Notes: generated by a model not told the origin, from the letters alone. DNA of 64,000 bases from DASVCS01 sp036381495 (GCA_036381495.1 DASVCS010000135.1:207474-271473); one strand, 5' to 3'; positions 15,190-23,436 are shown, numbered from the stretch's first letter. A program made the numbers and translations.

Positions 15190-15726
15190 GTGAGGCATGG
15201 AATGGGTGCGGCCTCGGGGATCGCCGCGGTCGCCGCCGCATTGCTGGCGGTGCAGCCGGCCGCGGCGCAGGCCCCCGACCGCGGGCGGCCGACGACGGAC
15301 GCGTGGCACCCCGTCGTCCTGTCGTACTTTCTCCGCCGGGCGGGCGATGAGGTCCTGAACCCGTTCGCCGCCACGGGCCGGCGCGAGGTGATTCAGCTCC
15401 TGATCGACGGCGGGCCGCTGCACGGCCGGTTCCGGCGCGTCCGGCTCGATCGCATGGGCGACGCGAACGGCGGGCGTACCGACGGCTGGTATCAGATCGA
15501 CGGCGCCGTGATCCGCCTCTATTACGGCAGTCCGGACGGCACGGGCGGCCGCATCGAGACCGGCCGCTATCTTCACGACCGGATCTGCCTGACCGATCCC
15601 GCGGACGGCCGGATCCTCAGCTACGAGTACCTCCCGGCGGCGGCACCCGATGCGCCCGCGCCGCCGGCCTCGCCCGGTGCACCGGAGGAGGGGAGCTGCG
15701 CGCCCCCCGGCCGCCCGCGTACCTGA
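15190..15726 (+). CDS. secreted protein of unknown function
   Basis: 178 aa from GTG 15190 (an ATG at 15178 and another at 15202 are possible; the GGGAGGAG at 15180 best serves 15190). Signal peptide about 1-26 ending 'PAAAQAPDRG'. The mature part has a compact domain (about 30-135) with 'YFLRRAGDEVLNPFAATGRREVIQLLIDGGPLHGRF' and 'DGWYQIDGAVIRLYYG', then a Pro/Ala-rich tail. I cannot assign a family. It lies between the small membrane protein and the barrel gene. Confidence 0.65.
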   Translation: MRHGMGAASGIAAVAAALLAVQPAAAQAPDRGRPTTDAWHPVVLSYFLRRAGDEVLNPFAATGRREVIQLLIDGGPLHGRFRRVRLDRMGDANGGRTDGWYQIDGAVIRLYYGSPDGTGGRIETGRYLHDRICLTDPADGRILSYEYLPAAAPDAPAPPASPGAPEEGSCAPPGRPRT

Positions 15727-15839
15727 ACACCGGTGCCGCCCTCTCGGCTCGCGGCGGCATCCGGAGCCGGCGGCATGACCGGTCCACCCGCGTGCGGCAT
15801 CGGCGGCGGAGACCGCGGACCGGGGGCGTGCTTCATACC

Positions 15840-15868
15840 TTGACACCAGGCGCGCCAACAGGTATTTA
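15840..15868 (+). promoter_or_regulatory. strong promoter of the outer-membrane barrel gene
   Basis: -35 TTGACA (15840-15845), 17 bases, -10 TATTTA (15863-15868). Transcription would begin near 15875 and leave an untranslated leader of about 180 bases before the ATG at 16054. Confidence 0.8.
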
Positions 15869-16053
15869 GCGGTGCTTGTGGCGTGAAAAGCACGCCGCAG
15901 GGCTGCGACGAGCGCCGTTCTTCTCACTCCCCCCTCGCTTGCGGCTCGACGAGAGCGGTCCGATCCGGATCGGCCGGCACCCGTACGCGGTTCGCGTGCC
16001 GATCCTCGGAGGACGCGCTTCGGCGTACAGTTTTTCCCATTCTGGAGGGATGC

Positions 16054-16512
16054 ATGAAGAAGCTGTTGCTGGCTGTGGGAGTGACGTGCCTCGTCGCGAT
16101 CAACGCGCCGGCGGCACAGGCCCAGGTCTCGTTCGGCGCGCAGGCGAGCTTCGCCGATGACACCGACTTCGGCGTCGGTGCGCGCGCCAACATCGGGCTC
16201 CCGTTCTCCGGCTTCAAGGCGATCGCCTCGTTCGACTACTTCTTCCCGGATGGCTTCGACTATTTCGAGCTCAACGGCAACGCCGTGTACTCGATCCGTA
16301 CGACCACACCGGGCTTCGGACCCTACGTGGGTGGCGGGTTGAATATCGCGCACTCGTCGGTAGATGCCATCGATTTCTCGGACACCGAGATGGGCTTGAA
16401 CCTTCTGGGCGGTGCGGAATTCGGCACCGGTCCGATCAAGCCGTTCGCCGAGTTGCGGATCGAGCTCCGCGACGAGGGCCAGTTCGTCCTCGCCGGTGGC
16501 GTGAATTTCTGA
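16054..16512 (+). CDS. small outer-membrane beta-barrel protein
   Basis: 152 aa. Classic signal peptide (MKKLLLAVGVTCLVAINAPAAQAQ), then alternating aromatic/hydrophobic strands ('SFGAQASFADDTDFGVGARANIGLPF', 'IASFDYFFPDGFDYFELNGNAVY', 'GPYVGGGLNIAHSS') ending in a terminal Phe after 'FVLAGGVNF', the C-terminal signal for BAM-dependent insertion. Reads as an 8-stranded OmpA/OmpW-like barrel. GGAGGG is at 5 bases before the ATG, so the upstream in-frame codons (from 15883) are leader, not protein. The gene has its own promoter and terminator, hence monocistronic and probably well expressed. Confidence 0.87.
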   Translation: MKKLLLAVGVTCLVAINAPAAQAQVSFGAQASFADDTDFGVGARANIGLPFSGFKAIASFDYFFPDGFDYFELNGNAVYSIRTTTPGFGPYVGGGLNIAHSSVDAIDFSDTEMGLNLLGGAEFGTGPIKPFAELRIELRDEGQFVLAGGVNF

Positions 16513-16575
16513 TCCCGCTCGCGCCGCCCCGAGGGCGCATCGCCCGACGCCGGCCGGCGGAGCAGGCGCGAAAGC

Positions 16576-16609
16576 GGCCCGGCACGCACTGCGTGCCGGG
16601 CCGTTCTTC
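16576..16609 (+). terminator. intrinsic terminator after the barrel gene
   Basis: Perfect 10-bp GC stem GGCCCGGCAC/GTGCCGGGCC (16576-16585, 16593-16602), 7-base loop, then GTTCTTC. Lies between two convergent genes. Confidence 0.78.
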
Positions 16610-16718
16610 ACCGGGTCGCGGGGAATCGGGGGATCGATCGCTCGACCAGTCCCGCCCGAGCGCGATCCGGGTGCCGGGAGGGTGATGCGTTCCCACGGGG
16701 CCGGTCCCGGTCCGCTGC

Positions 16719-18287
16719 CTACGGCGCGGTGGCGATCCCCGCGCCCGCGGCCCCCGCTTCGCGCTCGGCGCGCAGCACGCTCCGGCGCCGGCCGTAGGAC
16801 GCGTAGATCACGAGTCCGATCAGGAGCCAGATGCCGAAGCGGATCCAGGTGGTGAGCGGCAGCCCGAGCATCAGCCAGAGGCAGGCGCCGATCGCCATCA
16901 GGGGCACGAACGGGACCCACGGCGTGCGGAACGGCCGTGCGCGGTCCGGCTCGATGCGTCGGAGCACGAGGATGCCCGCGGCGACGAGGACGAAGGCGAA
17001 GAGCGTACCGATGTTCGTGAGCTCGATCACGGCGCCGATCGGCGCGAACGCCGCGAAGAAGGCGACGAAGACGCCGGTGATGATCGTGGTCACGTGCGGC
17101 GTGCGGTACTTCGGGTGGATGGCCGCGGCCCACTTCGGCAGCAGTCCATCACGCGCCATGGCGTAGAAGATCCGGGGCTGGCCGAGCTGGAAGACCAGCA
17201 GGACCGAGGTGGTCGCGATGACGGCGCCGAACGAGATCACGCCGGCGGCGAAGTCGAGACCCCGGTCGACGAACGCCGTTGCGAGCGGCTCGGCCGTACC
17301 GAGCTGGTCCCACGGGAGCATCCCCGTCAGGACGGCGGTGACCGCGATGTAGAGGAGGGACGTGATCACGAGGGATGCGATCATCGCGAACGGCATGTCC
17401 TTCTGCGGATTGCGGCTCTCCTCCGCGGCCGTCGACACGGCGTCGAACCCGATGTAGGCGAAGAAGATGAGCGAGGCGCCGACCCAGACCCCCGAGAACC
17501 CGTTCGGCGCGAACGGCACCCAGTTGTCCGGCCGGACGTAGAAGGCGCCGAACAGGAGGAAGAAGCCGAGGATCGCCAGCTTGACCACCACCATTGCGGT
17601 GTTGAACCACGCGCTCTCGCGGATGCCGACGACCAGGACCCAGGTGATGACCAGGACGATGGCGACCGCGGGAAGGTTGAAGATGATGGGGAGCCCGAAC
17701 AGGTGTGGTGCGCCCGTCATGGCCTGGGCCGCCTGGAGCACGTGCGCGCCCAGCGTCGAGGGATCGATCCCCTGGGCCACCGCATTCCGGACGGCCTCCG
17801 CGCCGTTGAACGCCGTGATGTAGTCGGTCGCCAGCCATTCGGGGAGCGCGAGGCCGACCCCACGCAGCAGCTCCTGGAAGTAGCCGGACCAGCTCACCGC
17901 GACGGCCACGTTCCCCACCGCGTATTCGATGATCAGGTCCCAACCGATGATCCACGCGATCAACTCGCCCAGCGTGGCGTAGGCGTACGTGTAGGCGCTC
18001 CCCGCCTGCGGGATCATCGCCGCGAACTCTGCGTAGCAGAGCGCCGCGAAGCCGCACGCCACCGCGACGAACAGATACGAGACGATGAGCGCCGGCCCCG
18101 CGCCCACGTGCTCCGCACCACCGGCGATCGCCGTGCCGGCGCCCGAGAAGATCCCCGCGCCGATGATGGCACCGATCCCCAGCGCCGTGAGCTGCCACGG
18201 TCCCAGAACCCGCTTGAGCCCGGTTTCCGAGGGCGTCCCCCCGTCGAACGCGTCGGGAACGGCTCTTCGCGCGAAGAATTGTCGCAT
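16719..18287 (-). CDS. APC-superfamily amino-acid permease (CAT-like)
   Basis: 522 aa, 12 or more helices. The first helix carries 'GLKRVLGPWQLTALGIGAIIGAGIFSGAG', the APC consensus with the unwound G-A-G-I-F substrate site; 'AGSAYTYAYATLGELIAWIIGWDLIIEYAV' and 'FFAYIGFDAVSTAAEESRNPQKDMPFAMI' are typical of cationic amino-acid transporters (CAT/YfnA group). It would import an amino acid by proton symport; the substrate cannot be read from sequence. Preceded on its own strand by a promoter (TTTACA, 17 bases, TAGTTT). Confidence 0.92.
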   Translation of the reverse strand: MRQFFARRAVPDAFDGGTPSETGLKRVLGPWQLTALGIGAIIGAGIFSGAGTAIAGGAEHVGAGPALIVSYLFVAVACGFAALCYAEFAAMIPQAGSAYTYAYATLGELIAWIIGWDLIIEYAVGNVAVAVSWSGYFQELLRGVGLALPEWLATDYITAFNGAEAVRNAVAQGIDPSTLGAHVLQAAQAMTGAPHLFGLPIIFNLPAVAIVLVITWVLVVGIRESAWFNTAMVVVKLAILGFFLLFGAFYVRPDNWVPFAPNGFSGVWVGASLIFFAYIGFDAVSTAAEESRNPQKDMPFAMIASLVITSLLYIAVTAVLTGMLPWDQLGTAEPLATAFVDRGLDFAAGVISFGAVIATTSVLLVFQLGQPRIFYAMARDGLLPKWAAAIHPKYRTPHVTTIITGVFVAFFAAFAPIGAVIELTNIGTLFAFVLVAAGILVLRRIEPDRARPFRTPWVPFVPLMAIGACLWLMLGLPLTTWIRFGIWLLIGLVIYASYGRRRSVLRAEREAGAAGAGIATAP

Positions 18288-18327
18288 CGTGGCGGATTTC
18301 CTGCAGGGGTGAGCGATAATTCATCCA

Positions 18328-18356
18328 AAACTACCCCCGCCGCGGCGTACTGTAAA
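18328..18356 (-). promoter_or_regulatory. promoter of the amino-acid permease gene
   Basis: Minus strand: -35 TTTACA (18356-18351), 17-base spacer, -10 TAGTTT (18333-18328). Leader about 35 bases. Confidence 0.7.
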
Positions 18357-18426
18357 GGGAAATGGATCGGAGCGCCGCGCCGATCCCGATTCCGGGGCGT
18401 GGGTGGCGCCCTTCCACATGGGCCGG

Positions 18427-18455
18427 TTGACAGTCTCGGTGGCGGCCGCTAACCT
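18427..18455 (+). promoter_or_regulatory. promoter of the pyr operon
   Basis: -35 TTGACA (18427-18432), 17 bases, -10 TAACCT (18450-18455). The start near 18462 leaves only about 32 bases before the pyrR ATG, too short for a B. subtilis-style attenuator. Confidence 0.78.
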
Positions 18456-18493
18456 AGCGCGATCTTCACGGGCGAGTTGACGCGGATCCGGAA

Positions 18494-19084
18494 ATGCATG
18501 CGCCCCGGCGACAGTTGGTGATGGATGAGCGCGCGGTCGAGCGGGCGCTGGCGCGCATGGCCCGCGAACTCGTCGAGCGTAACGACGGAGTCGCGGGATT
18601 GTCGTTGATCGGGATCCATCGGCGGGGCATCGATCTCGCCGAGCGCATTGCGGACGAGATCGAGCGCGCGGAGGGCGTCCGGCCGCCGGTGGGGACGCTG
18701 GACATCACGCTGTACCGGGATGACCTCATGGCGATCGGGCCGCGTCCCGTCGTGGGCGAGACCCGGCTTCCGAGCGGCGGCGTGGACGGGCGCGCCGTGG
18801 TGATCGTCGACGACGTCGCGTACACGGGCCGCACGGCACGCGCGGCCATGGACGAGTTGGCGGACTTCGGCCGGCCCGCCCGGATCTACCTCTGCGTGCT
18901 CATCGACCGCGGCGGACGCGAGTTGCCGATCCAGCCCGATGTCGTGGGGCGCGTCGTCGATGCGGCGCCCGGCGAGCGCGTCGATGTGCTGGTCCCGGAG
19001 GTGGACGGCCGACTCGCGGTCGAACTGGTCCCGGCGGAGCCGCCCGGCGCGGAACCCGAGCCCGGCACGGCGGAGGTGCCGTGA
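18494..19084 (+). CDS. pyrR: PyrR, pyrimidine operon regulator / uracil phosphoribosyltransferase
   Basis: 196 aa type I phosphoribosyltransferase. PRPP-binding loop 'VVIVDDVAYTGRTARAA' (about 99-115) and the PyrR-specific 'RGGRELPIQPDVVGR' region, plus 'LIGIHRRGIDLAERI', identify it. PyrR senses UMP/PRPP and represses pyr genes by binding their mRNA. The C-terminus is about 15 residues longer than usual and acidic/Pro-rich. The start ATG 18494 lacks a strong ribosome site. Stop codon TGA overlaps the pyrB GTG start by 4 bases, indicating coupling. Confidence 0.93.
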   Translation: MHAPRRQLVMDERAVERALARMARELVERNDGVAGLSLIGIHRRGIDLAERIADEIERAEGVRPPVGTLDITLYRDDLMAIGPRPVVGETRLPSGGVDGRAVVIVDDVAYTGRTARAAMDELADFGRPARIYLCVLIDRGGRELPIQPDVVGRVVDAAPGERVDVLVPEVDGRLAVELVPAEPPGAEPEPGTAEVP

Positions 19085-20043
19085 TCCGGGCATCCACATC
19101 CCTCGGCAAGGACCTGATCGGACTCGAGCCTCTGAACGCCGAGCAGATCCGCGCCATCCTCGACACTGCCGAGCCGTTCAAGGAGATCAGCGAGCGCGCG
19201 ATCAAGAAGGTGCCGGTCCTGCGCGGAAAAACGATCGTCAACCTCTTCTTCGAGCCGTCCACGCGCACGCGCATCTCGTTCGAGTTCGCCGAGAAGCGGC
19301 TCTCGGCCGATACCGTGAACGTGGCGGTTTCCGCCTCGAGCGTGCAGAAGGGCGAGACGCTGGTCGACACGGCGCGCAATCTCGAAGCCATGCGGATCGA
19401 CATGGTCGTCATCCGCCATTCGGCTTCCGGCGCCGCCCGCTTCCTCGCCGAGCGGATCCCGTCGAACGTCATCAACGCGGGCGACGGCCGGCACGAGCAC
19501 CCCACGCAGGCGCTGCTCGACATGCTCACGATTCGCGACCGGCTCGGCCGCCTCGACGGCGTACGCGTCTGCATCGTCGGAGACATCCTCCACTCGCGTG
19601 TCGCCCGCTCCAACATCTGGGGGCTCACGCGACTGGGCGCCGAGGTGGCCGTCTGTGGGCCGCCCACGCTCCTGCCACCCGGGATCGGCGAACTCGGCGT
19701 CCACGTCTTCTCGCGGATCGAAGCGGCCATCGAGTGGGCCGAGGTGCTCAACGTGCTGCGCCTCCAACTCGAGCGGATGAAGGCGGGTTACGTCCCGACC
19801 CTACGCGAGTACAACCGTGTCTTCGGGATCACGCGCGAGCGCGTCGAACGCGCGCCCCGCGACCTGCTGATCCTGCATCCCGGCCCGATGAACCGGGGGG
19901 TCGAGATCGACAGCGATGTGGCGGATGGCCCGCATTCCGTCATTCTCGAACAGGTGACCAACGGCGTGGCCGTCCGGATGGCCGTGCTCTACCTGCTCGC
20001 CGGCGGCGAGCCGGAGAAAGCGGAGTCGGCGAAGCATGGGTGA
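19081..20043 (+). CDS. pyrB: aspartate carbamoyltransferase catalytic subunit
   Basis: 320 aa. Condenses carbamoyl phosphate with aspartate in step two of pyrimidine synthesis. Carbamoyl phosphate loop 'FEPSTRTRISFEFAEKRL', the 80s loop 'SASSVQKGETLVDT', 'HPTQALLDMLTIRDR' and the aspartate-binding 'HPGPMNRGVEI' are all intact. GTG start overlaps pyrR. No regulatory-subunit gene (pyrI) is nearby. The stop TGA is immediately followed by a GGGGCT-rich array. Confidence 0.95.
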   Translation: MIRASTSLGKDLIGLEPLNAEQIRAILDTAEPFKEISERAIKKVPVLRGKTIVNLFFEPSTRTRISFEFAEKRLSADTVNVAVSASSVQKGETLVDTARNLEAMRIDMVVIRHSASGAARFLAERIPSNVINAGDGRHEHPTQALLDMLTIRDRLGRLDGVRVCIVGDILHSRVARSNIWGLTRLGAEVAVCGPPTLLPPGIGELGVHVFSRIEAAIEWAEVLNVLRLQLERMKAGYVPTLREYNRVFGITRERVERAPRDLLILHPGPMNRGVEIDSDVADGPHSVILEQVTNGVAVRMAVLYLLAGGEPEKAESAKHG

Positions 20044-20045
20044 GA

Positions 20046-20082
20046 GGGCTGGGGCTAGGGCTGGGGCTGGGGCTAGGTGGGG
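20046..20082. repeat. GGGGCT/GGGCTA array downstream of pyrB
   Basis: Begins 2 bases after the pyrB stop codon: alternating GGGCT, GGGGCTAGGG and GGGGCT units ending GGTGGGG, G-rich on the coding strand. Downstream, GTGCGC alternation continues in 20100-20135. The remainder of the 230-base pyrB-pyrC gap has no gene. Confidence 0.9.
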
Positions 20083-20274
20083 AGCTCCTCGTCCCCATTC
20101 CGTGCGGGTGCGCGTGCGCGTGCGCGTCGGCGCGGCGTGTCACGGTCGCCGGCGTGGGCGGCCGACATCGGCAACGGCCACCCGGCTAGTGAACTGCGCC
20201 GCCTGCGCAGCCTGCCACGATCACGCGCACGCGCACGGGCTCGCGCACGAAGACGTTCCAACCGGAGCCGACGC

Positions 20275-21576
20275 ATGGCGCTGAGGCCGATTCTGCTTCG
20301 TGGTGGGCGGATCATCGATCCCTCCACGGGGATCGATGAGGTGGCGGATCTGTTGCTGGCGGAAGGTGCGGTGGTCGGCATCGGGCGGGACCTCGTGCCG
20401 CCCGACGGGGCCGAGGTCCGGGACGTTGCCGGGCGGATCGTCTGTCCGGGGTTGATCGACGTGCACGTTCACCTGCGCGAGCCGGGCGGCGAGCACAAGG
20501 AGACGATCGCGAGCGGGGCGCGTGCCGCGGCGGCCGGCGGATTCACGGCGATCTGCGCCATGCCGAACACGGACCCGCCGATCGATGATCCGGCGTCGGT
20601 GGGTTTCGTGCGTGCGGAAGGGATCCGCGTCGGGGCGGCGCGCGTCTACCCGGTGGGCGCGGTCTCGATGGGGCAGCGCGGCGAGCATCTGACGGAGGTC
20701 GGCGAGATGGTCGACGCCGGCGCCGTGGCGATCACGGATGATGGGCTGCCGGTCGCGGATGCCGGGCTCATGCGCCTGGCGCTCGAATACGTCCGCACGT
20801 TCGGCATCGCCGTTGCGAGCCACTGCGAGGAGCGCACGCTCTCGCGCGGCGGCTCGATGAACGAGGGGCTCGTCTCGACACGGTTGGGGCTGACCGGGAT
20901 CCCGAACGCGGCCGAAGACGTGATGATCGCGCGCGACCTGATCCTGGCCGAGCTGACGGGCGGACGGCTGCACATCCAGCACGTCTCGACGCGGCGCGGC
21001 GTGGAGATGATCCGCGCCGCCAAGGCGCGCGGCGTCCCGGTCACCGCCGAGGCCACGCCGCACCACTTCACGCTCACGGATGAGGCCGTGGACGGCTACC
21101 GCACGGATGCGAAGATGAACCCGCCGCTGCGCACCGCCGCGGATGTCGCCGCGGTGCGCGAAGGCGTGGCGGACGGGACGTTGGACACCATCGCGACCGA
21201 CCATGCACCGCACCACTACGACGAGAAGGAGCAGGCCTTCGACGACGCGCCGTTCGGTATCGTCGGCCTCGAGACCGCGCTCGGGCTGGCCATCACCGAG
21301 CTGGTCGACAAGGGCGTGATCTCGCTGCCCACGCTCGTCGAGCGGATGAGCTGCGCGCCGGCGCGCGCGTTCGGTCTGCCCGGCGGCACGCTGCGCGAGG
21401 GCGCGCCGGCCGATGTGACCGTCTTCGACCCCGCCGCCACGTGGGTGGTCGATCCGGCGCGCTTCCTGTCGAAGAGCCGCAACACGCCGTTCGGTGGATG
21501 GCGGCTCCGCGGCCGCGCCGTGCTCACCGTGGTCGGCGGCCGCATCGTGTGGGACGCGCCGGAGCCGGGCGCGTGA
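20275..21576 (+). CDS. pyrC: dihydroorotase (type I)
   Basis: 433 aa. Reversibly cyclises carbamoyl aspartate. Amidohydrolase motifs: 'CPGLIDVHVHLREPGGEHKETI' (metal-binding His-x-His, substrate Arg), 'HIQHVSTRRG', 'TAEATPHHFTL' and 'IATDHAPHHYDEKEQ' (catalytic Asp). ATG at 20275 is chosen over earlier in-frame codons because homology (MALRPILLRGGRIIDP) starts there. Follows pyrB after the repeat gap; its stop overlaps the next gene's GTG by 4 bases, so the operon continues. Confidence 0.95.
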   Translation: MALRPILLRGGRIIDPSTGIDEVADLLLAEGAVVGIGRDLVPPDGAEVRDVAGRIVCPGLIDVHVHLREPGGEHKETIASGARAAAAGGFTAICAMPNTDPPIDDPASVGFVRAEGIRVGAARVYPVGAVSMGQRGEHLTEVGEMVDAGAVAITDDGLPVADAGLMRLALEYVRTFGIAVASHCEERTLSRGGSMNEGLVSTRLGLTGIPNAAEDVMIARDLILAELTGGRLHIQHVSTRRGVEMIRAAKARGVPVTAEATPHHFTLTDEAVDGYRTDAKMNPPLRTAADVAAVREGVADGTLDTIATDHAPHHYDEKEQAFDDAPFGIVGLETALGLAITELVDKGVISLPTLVERMSCAPARAFGLPGGTLREGAPADVTVFDPAATWVVDPARFLSKSRNTPFGGWRLRGRAVLTVVGGRIVWDAPEPGA

Positions 21577-22826
21577 GCCCTGCCCCCCGCGATCCGCCCA
21601 CCATCGCGGACTGGCTGGCCGGCGAGCCGTTCCCCTGGCCGGCGCCCACGGAGCTGGCCGAAGGCGCGCGCGTCACGGCGTGCTACTGCATCGAGAGCAA
21701 GCTGCTGGCGCGCACCCGGGATGGCCAGCCGTACCTGCGCCTCCAGCTCTGTGACCGGAGCGGCGCGATCGAGGGCCGGATCTGGGATGATGCCGCCGCC
21801 GTGGACGCGATGGTCGATGCCGGCACGTTCGTCGGCATCCGTGGCCGCCTCCAGAGCTTCCGCGGTCAGCGACAGCTCAAGATCGAGGAGATCGCGCGGA
21901 TCGACGTCGCGCCGGACGAGTGGGACCTGTTCCTGCCTCGCTCGCCCCACGATCTGCCGGCGCTGGAGGCGGAGCTCGACGCGCGCATCGCTGGGATGAC
22001 CGATGCGCCGCTACGCACCCTCCTCGCGCGGCTCCTCGGCGCGGATACGGAGACCGGCGCGGCGTTCCGTCGCGCGCCGGCCGCCAAGCGCAATCACCAC
22101 GCGTACGTGGGCGGTCTCCTCGAACACACCCTCTCGGTCGCCCGCCTCTGCGACGCGCTCGCCCGCCATTACGGGGAAGCCATCGACCGTGAATTGCTCG
22201 AGGCCGGCGCACTGCTCCACGACATCGGCAAGATCCGCGAGATCGCGAGCACCGGCGGCTTCCCCTACACGGACGAGGGAAAGCTGCTCGGCCACATCAT
22301 CCTCGGAATTCAGATGGTGCGTGAGGCCGCGGCCGCCGTACCCGATCTCTCCGAGGAGCGCCGTCTCCTGCTGCTCCACCTCGTGGCCAGCCACCAGGGA
22401 AAGTACGAGTGGCAGAGCCCCCGCATCCCCATGATCCTCGAAGCGCTCATCCTCCACGCCGTCGACGACCTCGACGCCAAGTTCCACCAGGCCCGCGGCC
22501 TGATCGAGGCGGTCGAACGCGGGTGGACCCGCTATGATGGCGCCTTCGGCCGGGATTTCTTCCGGCATCGCACGGCCGCCGCCCCGACGGTGGAGCCGCC
22601 GGGCGCCGAAAGCGCCGGATCGGGCAAGGCGCCGCCGCCGGGGAAAGGGAGGACGTCGACGCGGGAGCGGAAACCCGCGGAGCAGAGGGAGCGGCGCCCA
22701 CCTCGAGGCGACGTCCGCGCCGACCCGGACCGCGCAGGCGCGCATTCGGACGCGGCGCCCCCCGCGAGCGAGCCCGACGAGTCCGCCGACGCCGCCGGAT
22801 CGACGCTGGACCTGTTTCAGGGGTGA
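21573..22826 (+). CDS. YhaM-like 3'-5' exoribonuclease (OB fold + HD domain)
   Basis: 417 aa. N-terminal OB-fold nucleic-acid-binding domain (about 20-115: 'GARVTACYCIESKLLARTRDGQPYLRLQLCDRSGAIEGRIW', 'GRLQSFRGQRQLKIEEI') followed by a metal-dependent HD phosphohydrolase domain (about 170-310: 'HHAYVGGLLEHTLSVARLCDALA', 'EAGALLHDIGKIREI', 'VASHQGKYEW'). This pairing is typical of YhaM/CBF1-type exonucleases acting on RNA or ssDNA. The last 100 residues are a low-complexity Arg/Pro/Ala tail. GTG start at 21573 overlaps the pyrC stop by 4 bases; why a nuclease is in the pyr operon is unclear, perhaps nucleotide recycling. Confidence 0.85.
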   Translation: MSPAPRDPPTIADWLAGEPFPWPAPTELAEGARVTACYCIESKLLARTRDGQPYLRLQLCDRSGAIEGRIWDDAAAVDAMVDAGTFVGIRGRLQSFRGQRQLKIEEIARIDVAPDEWDLFLPRSPHDLPALEAELDARIAGMTDAPLRTLLARLLGADTETGAAFRRAPAAKRNHHAYVGGLLEHTLSVARLCDALARHYGEAIDRELLEAGALLHDIGKIREIASTGGFPYTDEGKLLGHIILGIQMVREAAAAVPDLSEERRLLLLHLVASHQGKYEWQSPRIPMILEALILHAVDDLDAKFHQARGLIEAVERGWTRYDGAFGRDFFRHRTAAAPTVEPPGAESAGSGKAPPPGKGRTSTRERKPAEQRERRPPRGDVRADPDRAGAHSDAAPPASEPDESADAAGSTLDLFQG

Positions 22827-22907
22827 GGTCCGCCCGAGGCCGCCCCCCGCCGTTCGCGAACGCGTCCCCCTGAAAGCCCCATCCCGACCCCGACACCGTT
22901 CCCGCAA

Positions 22908-22949
22908 GCGCCGCCCCCGTAAACGTAAACGTTCCCGCTCCCGCTCCCG
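22908..22949. repeat. 42-bp dispersed repeat, copy 2
   Basis: Identical to 9593-9634 (see copy 1). It lies 81 bases past the stop codon of the HD/OB nuclease and downstream of rpsT on the opposite strand. Confidence 0.9.
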
Positions 22950-22980
22950 GCCGGCACTCCGACCCGCGCCCCGGATCCGG

Positions 22981-23066
22981 CCAAAAAAAACAAGGCCCGC
23001 CTGTACGGCGGGCCCCTCACGCGCCAAAAAAAACAAGGCCCGCCTGTACGGCGGGCCCCTCACGCG
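22981..23066 (-). terminator. tandemly duplicated intrinsic terminator of rpsT
   Basis: Two exact 43-bp units (22981-23023 and 23024-23066). On the minus strand each reads a GGGCCCGCC...GGCGGGCC hairpin with a 5-base loop, followed by TTG and eight T residues. RpsT mRNA would meet two consecutive strong terminators. The plus-strand genes upstream would see the hairpin without a U-tract. Confidence 0.92.
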
Positions 23067-23090
23067 AAGCGAACCAGCGCGGTCTCGCCC

Positions 23091-23354
23091 CTACGGCTGA
23101 CCGCCCAGCGCCTTCACGTACCGCGCGAGTTGCGACTTCTTCCGTGCGGCCTTGTTCGGATGGATCAACCGCCGCGTCGCCAGGCGGTCCAGCAACGCGG
23201 CCGTCGTACGGAACGCCGCCGTCGCCGTGTCCGCATCGGTTGCCGCCTGGACCCTCTTGATCGACGTCTTCAGCCGGGAACGTTGCGTGCGGTTGTGAAC
23301 CCGGCGCTTGCGTTCCTGACGGATCCGTTTCTCGGCACTCCTCGAATTGGCCAA
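23091..23354 (-). CDS. rpsT: 30S ribosomal protein bS20
   Basis: 87 aa, the normal size. 'MANSRSAEKRIRQERKRRVHNRTQRSRLKTSIK' and 'LIHPNKAARKKSQLARYV' are bS20 signatures. The start codon is TTG (23354-23352), with GGGAGGG about 5 bases upstream; no ATG or GTG would give a full protein. E. coli rpsT also starts with UUG, where it takes part in autogenous control. It has its own promoter and a doubled terminator, so it is monocistronic. Confidence 0.97.
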   Translation of the reverse strand: MANSRSAEKRIRQERKRRVHNRTQRSRLKTSIKRVQAATDADTATAAFRTTAALLDRLATRRLIHPNKAARKKSQLARYVKALGGQP

Positions 23355-23407
23355 CCGACCCTCCCCTTCGCGTCCGCGGGCGTGAATAACGCCAATACCA
23401 GCCCCGT

Positions 23408-23436
23408 AAGTTACCGATCGGCGCGGGAGTTGTCAA
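23408..23436 (-). promoter_or_regulatory. rpsT promoter
   Basis: Minus strand: -35 TTGACA (23436-23431), 17-base spacer, -10 TAACTT (23413-23408). Leader of about 47 bases to the TTG start. Confidence 0.8.

Noticed and set aside
15883..16053. In-frame N-terminal extension of the outer-membrane barrel protein
   Set aside because: The extension lacks a ribosome site and would bury the clear signal peptide; GGAGGG directly precedes the ATG at 16054.
20083..20274. Upstream start for pyrC inside the repeat gap
   Set aside because: In-frame codons exist from 20077, but they encode Arg/Ala-rich low-complexity sequence; homology starts at ATG 20275.
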